Below, one piece after another: positions 60,250 to 64,000 of a stretch of 64,000 nt of DNA. The DNA lies in the NCBI GenBank assembly GCA_017466825.1, contig JAFTTJ010000020.1:97094-161093 (forward strand), in the 5' to 3' direction. The translations under genes and the position numbers were made by a program. Source of the stretch: Clostridia bacterium (GTDB taxonomy: Bacteria > Bacillota > Clostridia > Christensenellales > Borkfalkiaceae). Numbering within the stretch: the first letter of the stretch is position 1; each line of letters begins with the position of its first letter. A model generated the notes under the pieces. The model did no database searches. It was not told where the DNA came from and saw only the letters and a program-made list of their open reading frames with translations.

Positions 60250-60372
60250 AAACCATCAAAAAATGCTCAAAATCGTAAAATTACAAAAAAAATCAAGCAA
60301 AAAAAGCCCAAAAAGGTAGGAGGGCACAAAAATAGACAAATGGCAATAAATGCCTAAAAAATAGTATTTTTC

Positions 60373-60400
60373 AAAGAACACAAGATCGTGTTCTTTTTTT
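60373..60400 (+). terminator. Hairpin/terminator before the first element gene
   Basis: Stem AAAGAACAC (60373-60381)/GTGTTCTTT (60388-60396) with AAGATC loop and T run, just upstream of SD AAGGAGGT. It can stop read-through from the PBP operon or act as an attenuator. Confidence 0.75.
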
Positions 60401-60418
60401 GTTTCTAAGGAGGTCTGT

Positions 60419-61432
60419 ATGAGTTGTTTAATGAAATTTAAGTGGGTAAAGTTACCGAGAGAAATAATTCCCCAAAAGAAGGGAATTATGGGTTATTGGA
60501 TGAAGCTTGCATCACGTGTTGCTTTTAGAAAAGGAGAGTCTTTTTATAGTGGGCACACAAATCAAGTTGAACCAGGAGAGTGGGTCGGTGGCATTATGGG
60601 ACTAAAGAGCATTCTTGGAGTTAAATCAAAAGAGAAAGTCTTTGCGATAATGGAAAAGCTTTCTGAACTTGGATATATTACATACACATTGGATTTAGAG
60701 ACAAGGAAACTAAGTTATAAGATTTCAGATTGGGTAGTAGAATGTTGTGGTAAAGAATGTGAGAAAGATAATGTCTACGCTACTAATGATTTTGGCTTCG
60801 TTTGTGTGCCTAGAGATATAACGGAAAGACTTGTAAAAGCTGGACATGAATTTGAAGAATCCGATGCTTGGATTGATCTTTGGGTACATACAATTTTTGA
60901 AGATAAAAAAAATTTTTTAACTTTTTTTGCTCCGATGGTGAGATTTGACAATTTAAAAGCCTTTTTTACTTTAGAGGGACTTAGTAGACGCTGGGGCTGG
61001 GAGAAGACAAAAACGTGGAGATTTTTCCAAAAAAACAAGGAGGTGTTTGAATTATATCGTCTTCCTGGTACTTACGGTTGTTTAATAATCAATAAGTTTT
61101 ATCCTTTAAGTAAAAATATAAAATTTCCTACACAAAATGAAATAATCGATTTGATTTATAAAGCTCGTGAAAGTTTGTTAGAAAAAAATATAGATTGCAC
61201 TCACGGTAATTTAGGAAGTCTAATATCAATGATGGATGACGAATTTATAGAATGTGTTATTAAAGGAGAAGAAAATAGCGTTGCACTTTTTTATTGTATA
61301 ATACGCGCGTATATTTCTCCGTGTTGGAAAGGCTTTAAAGTTATTTATGACTGCAATGGAATTTATATATTCAAAAGGGTGGTTATTGATCAAAGAAAAA
61401 TATGCGGTCCTTGTGTCCCTCCGGATACGTAA
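60419..61432 (+). CDS. Element-encoded winged-helix replication-like protein
   Basis: 337 residues, not firmly recognised. The N-terminal region (MKFKWVKLPREIIPQKKGIMGYWMKLA..., GGIMGLKSILGVKSKEKVFAIMEKLSELGYI) has the look of a winged helix of phage or plasmid replication/organiser proteins. The C-terminal half contains DLWVHTIFEDKKNFLTFFAP and helical stretches. Start ATG is 5 nt after SD AAGGAGGT. It may help the element replicate or regulate. No catalytic motif seen. Confidence 0.6.
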   Translation: MSCLMKFKWVKLPREIIPQKKGIMGYWMKLASRVAFRKGESFYSGHTNQVEPGEWVGGIMGLKSILGVKSKEKVFAIMEKLSELGYITYTLDLETRKLSYKISDWVVECCGKECEKDNVYATNDFGFVCVPRDITERLVKAGHEFEESDAWIDLWVHTIFEDKKNFLTFFAPMVRFDNLKAFFTLEGLSRRWGWEKTKTWRFFQKNKEVFELYRLPGTYGCLIINKFYPLSKNIKFPTQNEIIDLIYKARESLLEKNIDCTHGNLGSLISMMDDEFIECVIKGEENSVALFYCIIRAYISPCWKGFKVIYDCNGIYIFKRVVIDQRKICGPCVPPDT

Positions 61433-61449
61433 TCATAGGAGTAAAGAAA

Positions 61450-62067
61450 ATGAAAAAATTTACAGATGAATCAATGTCGGAAGAAAGCAGAAAAATGCTT
61501 AAGTTGCTCGTTAATGGTGGGGTGATAGGAGACGCTAATATTCAGGAAGAAAAACTTCGGGAATTTCGTCAAAAGAAATTAAAAAATGCTTATCATAACA
61601 CCGAACTCTTAATGAAAAATTATCGAAACATTGCATGGTTGTTAGAATGCTTCCCAGATTTTATCGCAGCCGAATTGGATGAACCGTTTGAAAATATAGA
61701 TAAGTTAATAGATCGTTTAGACGTGCAGTTAGCATATGGAAATCAAAAGGTTGAGAATAGGCTTGAAAGTCTTCAAAAAACTAGATTAGTAATAGATAAA
61801 ATTAATGAAGCGCTGTCAATTGTCAAGACCAAACCTAATGGGGGAAATAAAATATATGATGTTTTATATATGACTTATGTTTCTACAGAGCAACTAACAT
61901 TGAATGAAGTCATTTACAGATTAGGTATATCGCGAAAACACTACTATCGACTTCGCAATCAAGGGTTGGCATTAGTATCTCTAAGATTATGGAGTTCACC
62001 GAAAAAAGACATAGATTTTTGGGTTGAAATGCTTATGATATTTGAGAATAAAGAAAACAAAAATTAA
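61450..62067 (+). CDS. ArpU/RinA-like transcription regulator of the element
   Basis: 205 residues starting MKKFTDESMSEE behind AGGAG; the longer frame at 61402 overlaps the previous gene. The C-terminus LTLNEVIYRLGISRKHYYRLRNQGLALVSLRLW resembles the HTH end of ArpU/RinA phage late regulators and related ICE proteins. It may activate the conjugation operon. Family match by pattern only. Confidence 0.62.
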   Translation: MKKFTDESMSEESRKMLKLLVNGGVIGDANIQEEKLREFRQKKLKNAYHNTELLMKNYRNIAWLLECFPDFIAAELDEPFENIDKLIDRLDVQLAYGNQKVENRLESLQKTRLVIDKINEALSIVKTKPNGGNKIYDVLYMTYVSTEQLTLNEVIYRLGISRKHYYRLRNQGLALVSLRLWSSPKKDIDFWVEMLMIFENKENKN

Positions 62068-62085
62068 AACAGTATTAGTTATCGG

Positions 62086-62114
62086 TTGAAATAATTTTTT
62101 ATATTTGATATAAT
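62086..62114 (+). promoter_or_regulatory. Promoter of the 62216 gene
   Basis: TTGAAA at 62086-62091, 17-bp spacer, TATAAT at 62109-62114. The leader carries AGTCT/AGACT hairpin at about 62133-62155. Confidence 0.78.
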
Positions 62115-62215
62115 ATATTAAGTTTCAATCGGCAGTCTAACATGAACGGCAGACTTGTCCAATGCGGATTTGTTTGTCGTTTATTTATGTAAATAGAAAA
62201 ATAGGAGGTATAGCA

Positions 62216-62695
62216 ATGAAAAATAATATATTTACATCAAATAAAACAGATGAATTGTTAAGCCTTCTTAGCGGATATAAAACAGAAAAGCATACATTTG
62301 AAGATAAGGGGTATGATTTTCTTGATGTAGGGCAGTGCTTTATTACAGTTAGAAATCCCGAAGAAGCAAATAATTTATCAATTAAAATAGGAAACGAGTT
62401 CACTTTGTTTTTTGGAGGGTGGCATAAAGAGTATGCTACTGATGAGGGTGGATTCAGTGAGATGGTGCAAGCATTGCAGTCTATACTTAATTGCTCACAA
62501 TGCATATACATGTTAAGTTTAACAAATGCTTCACGTTATACTATAGGACCAGTTTTATCTCATAGAGAACTCAATGAAAAAAGCATAAAAAATATACTAT
62601 ATACTTATCCAGAATTTAAAGGTGTCAAACTGAAGAATGTAAGGTTAAGACTTATTGCTTGGCAAACGGAACACAACAAAGAAGTATGTTTTTAG
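62216..62695 (+). CDS. Element-encoded protein of unknown function
   Basis: 159 residues, ATG 62216 behind SD AGGAGG (the ORF start at 62162 is in the leader). The protein is mixed alpha/beta (FITVRNPEEANNLSIKI, FTLFFGGWHKEYATDEGGF, SRYTIGPVLSHREL) with no family I can name. Its own promoter and position between the regulators and the conjugation genes suggest cargo or accessory role. It has no signal peptide or membrane helix. Confidence 0.7.
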   Translation: MKNNIFTSNKTDELLSLLSGYKTEKHTFEDKGYDFLDVGQCFITVRNPEEANNLSIKIGNEFTLFFGGWHKEYATDEGGFSEMVQALQSILNCSQCIYMLSLTNASRYTIGPVLSHRELNEKSIKNILYTYPEFKGVKLKNVRLRLIAWQTEHNKEVCF

Positions 62696-62742
62696 CAGGG
62701 TTTTATGGAAAATTAAAATAAATTTTTTTAAAAAAACTTAAA

Positions 62743-62775
62743 ATGACACAATAATGACACAAAAGTGATACAAAA
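62743..62775 (+). repeat. Three 11-bp tandem direct repeats
   Basis: ATGACACAATA, ATGACACAAAA and GTGATACAAAA in tandem, ending 6 bp before the -35 of the conjugation promoter. Iteron-like spacing of one helical turn suggests cooperative binding by an activator. Confidence 0.75.
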
Positions 62776-62781
62776 TTGAGT

Positions 62782-62810
62782 TTTACATAGAAATCAATAT
62801 ATGTTATAAT
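62782..62810 (+). promoter_or_regulatory. Promoter of the conjugation genes
   Basis: TTTACA at 62782-62787, 17-bp spacer, TATAAT at 62805-62810. Confidence 0.82.
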
Positions 62811-62839
62811 AGTATCATCAAAAATTGTAATCAAACGAA

Positions 62840-62880
62840 CGCACCGCTTGGGAAATTCATCCTAAACGGTGTTTTTTATT
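62840..62880 (+). terminator. Attenuator-like hairpin before the pilin gene
   Basis: CACCG-C-TTGGG / CCTAA-A-CGGTG stem (one G-U pair) followed by TTTTTTATT, between promoter and first gene; probable transcription control of the conjugation operon. Confidence 0.7.
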
Positions 62881-62903
62881 GACTAAAAAAAGGAGGTAAA
62901 GGT

Positions 62904-63266
62904 ATGCAAGCAGAAAAGCAAAAAGGTGCTTGGATAAAAATTGTATACTGGTCTCTTGTCTTTACTTTCATGGCTATTCTTGTTTGTATGCAAGTAACGT
63001 TTGCAGCAAATGAAACCATGTGGGATAGATTTGAAACCATTATGAACGATTTCTATCTTAAGCTTCTTGGTATCAGTACGATTGTTGCTGTTACCATGGC
63101 AGCAGTTGCTTTAATTGTGAGAATGGTTTCCAGAAACCAAAAAGTAGTAGATGAAGCAACGGCTTGGCTAAAGAGAATTGTAATCACTTGGATTATATTG
63201 AACTCTCTTGGTCTTATTGTAGCGTATGTTCAACCGCTTATTGCGGGTGGCAATTACGCAGGATAA
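62904..63266 (+). CDS. VirB2/TrbC-like pilin subunit
   Basis: 120 residues. An N-terminal hydrophobic segment (IVYWSLVFTFMAILVCMQVTFA), possibly a cleaved signal (A-A-N after it), and two later membrane helices (TIVAVTMAAVALIVRMV, IVITWIILNSLGLIVAYV), the layout of VirB2/TrbC pilins. SD AAGGAGGT. Followed by the VirB6/TrbL-like gene, as in Firmicute ICEs. Sequence family membership cannot be proved by eye. Confidence 0.72.
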   Translation: MQAEKQKGAWIKIVYWSLVFTFMAILVCMQVTFAANETMWDRFETIMNDFYLKLLGISTIVAVTMAAVALIVRMVSRNQKVVDEATAWLKRIVITWIILNSLGLIVAYVQPLIAGGNYAG

Positions 63267-63295
63267 TTCAATCGGTAAAAGGGAGGTGATAACAA

Positions 63296-64000
63296 TTGCT
63301 TGATTGGATGTTTGAAGGGATAGTTGACTGGGTTAGCGGTGTTGTCACAGACCTCATGGACGCTGTTTCCGGATTATTCTTAAATGCGCTCGGTACAGAT
63401 ATGACGGCGATGGAAGAATATTTTCCTTTTGTCGCAAGTGCATTCACCGTGATGCAGTATATGGCGTGGGCGTTATTGTTTTTAATAACAGTGTGGCAAC
63501 TGTTCAAGGCTTTCAGCGGACCACTTGGTGAATCCGAAAATCCTTGGACATTAATTTTTAAGAGTGCACTATTTGCGATATTGATTTATTTTGCTAAACC
63601 TATATTCTTATATATATTGAATATAGCGAAAGCACCATACACGGCACTAATGGATGTGGTTGTGTCTAAAGAACATTTCACGTTTGCTGGAATAGAAGGG
63701 GCTCTACGAAATGGTCTAACTAACTTCATTTCAATGGTATCGGTTGTTGGCGAAATATTAATCCTTATATTAATTATTGCTCTCGGATGGAACTATTTCA
63801 AATTATTGTTGGAAGTAGTAGAAAGATATATCGTTGTGGGCGTTCTTTGTTATACTTCACCATTGGCTTATTCGATGGGTGCGTCACAAAGTACCAGCCA
63901 AGTATTTAAGTCATGGTGTAGAATGGTAGGCTCACAGTTATTACTATTAATAATGAACGTTTGGTTCCTACGAGCATTTAACAGTTCGGTGGGACATTAC
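63296..64000 (+). CDS. VirB6/TrbL-like conjugation membrane protein, 3' end missing
   Basis: TTG start at 63296 behind SD GGGAGGTGAT, in frame to the window end: 235 residues so far. It begins LDWMFEGIVDWVSGVV and has at least five membrane helices (FTVMQYMAWALLFLITVW, LFAILIYFAKPIFLYIL, VVGEILILILIIALGW, ...) and a YIVVGVLCYTSPLAYSMGAS loop typical of the VirB6/TrbL-like proteins of Tn1549-type elements. Likely part of the translocation channel. Confidence 0.85.
   Translation, partial: MLDWMFEGIVDWVSGVVTDLMDAVSGLFLNALGTDMTAMEEYFPFVASAFTVMQYMAWALLFLITVWQLFKAFSGPLGESENPWTLIFKSALFAILIYFAKPIFLYILNIAKAPYTALMDVVVSKEHFTFAGIEGALRNGLTNFISMVSVVGEILILILIIALGWNYFKLLLEVVERYIVVGVLCYTSPLAYSMGASQSTSQVFKSWCRMVGSQLLLLIMNVWFLRAFNSSVGHY

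Larger units (their letters stand above)
60193..64000 (+). mobile_element. Left end of an integrative conjugative element inside the PBP gene
   Basis: From about 60193 composition, codon use and gene content change: a replication-like and an ArpU-like gene, a small cargo ORF, a VirB2/TrbC-like pilin and a VirB6/TrbL-like gene that runs off the end. Layout is like Tn1549/CTn-type elements of Firmicutes, but no recombinase, relaxase or right end is in view. The boundary is set only by loss of PBP homology and may be off by a few bases. Confidence 0.8.

Noticed and set aside
63268-63507. 79-residue minus-strand ORF near the window end
   Set aside because: Antisense to the VirB6/TrbL-like gene, which has a strong SD and membrane-protein pattern.
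1-64000. CRISPR array, rRNA or tRNA genes
   Set aside because: No regularly spaced repeat-spacer pattern and no recognisable rRNA or tRNA sequence was noticed on either strand by eye; a tRNAscan/CRISPR search would settle this.

Overview
The window looks like a chromosomal segment of an AT-rich, spore-forming Firmicute of the class Clostridia, probably an uncultured lineage. Signs are strong Shine-Dalgarno (SD) sites, TTGACA-N17-TATAAT promoters, a GerA/GerB/GerC spore germinant receptor, the mraZ-rsmH-ftsL-pbp cell-wall order, class I lysyl-tRNA synthetase and peptidase families typical of clostridia. No rRNA, tRNA or CRISPR array was seen. The assignment rests on gene content only.

Layout. 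(1) 1-9271: a housekeeping run: priA (5' end outside the window), def, fmt, rsmB, rlmN, rsgA, rpe and a large membrane protein resembling a catalytically dead M48 peptidase. (2) 9375-14830: a lipoprotein, a HAD phosphatase, a mannose-6-phosphate isomerase/ROK kinase fusion, a cytidylate kinase-like protein and class I LysRS. (3) 15002-28894: a type II topoisomerase pair, a TrkA/TrkH potassium system, an iron alcohol dehydrogenase, a NagD-like phosphatase, a GlpA/GlpB/DUF1667 redox module and a uridine kinase-like protein. (4) 29007-36482: ruvX, a DUF1292 protein, several very small proteins absent from ordinary ORF calls, lipoproteins, an aldose epimerase and a DNA-repair radical SAM pair behind two LexA-like boxes. 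(5) 36482-44545: an ArsR regulator, a divergent XRE/Cys-rich lipoprotein cassette with different codon use, fructose-bisphosphate aldolase, a TM1266-type regulator plus ABC importer behind a structured leader, a lone MazF and an HTH-NAD synthetase fusion. (6) 44652-55249: the ger operon, a sugar-kinase-like protein, an HPr-kinase-like/signal-peptidase/ABC-exporter operon, a DUF1846 protein and an esterase. (7) 55426-60249: rpsT, murI and the mraZ cell-division cluster.

The cluster ends abruptly: the class B PBP gene is interrupted right after its catalytic KTG codons, and from about 60193 the DNA belongs to an integrative conjugative element (replication/regulator-like genes, a VirB2/TrbC-like pilin, a VirB6/TrbL-like channel protein) that runs off the window.

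Points most worth following: the element inside the PBP active-site motif; apparent ATT start codons in rsgA and the PBP gene; SOS-type control of the TIGR03916/TIGR03915 pair; the HTH-NadE fusion; the kinase/peptidase/exporter operon; and the unclassified leader in front of the TM1266/ABC genes. All functional calls come from motif recognition by eye, with no database search.
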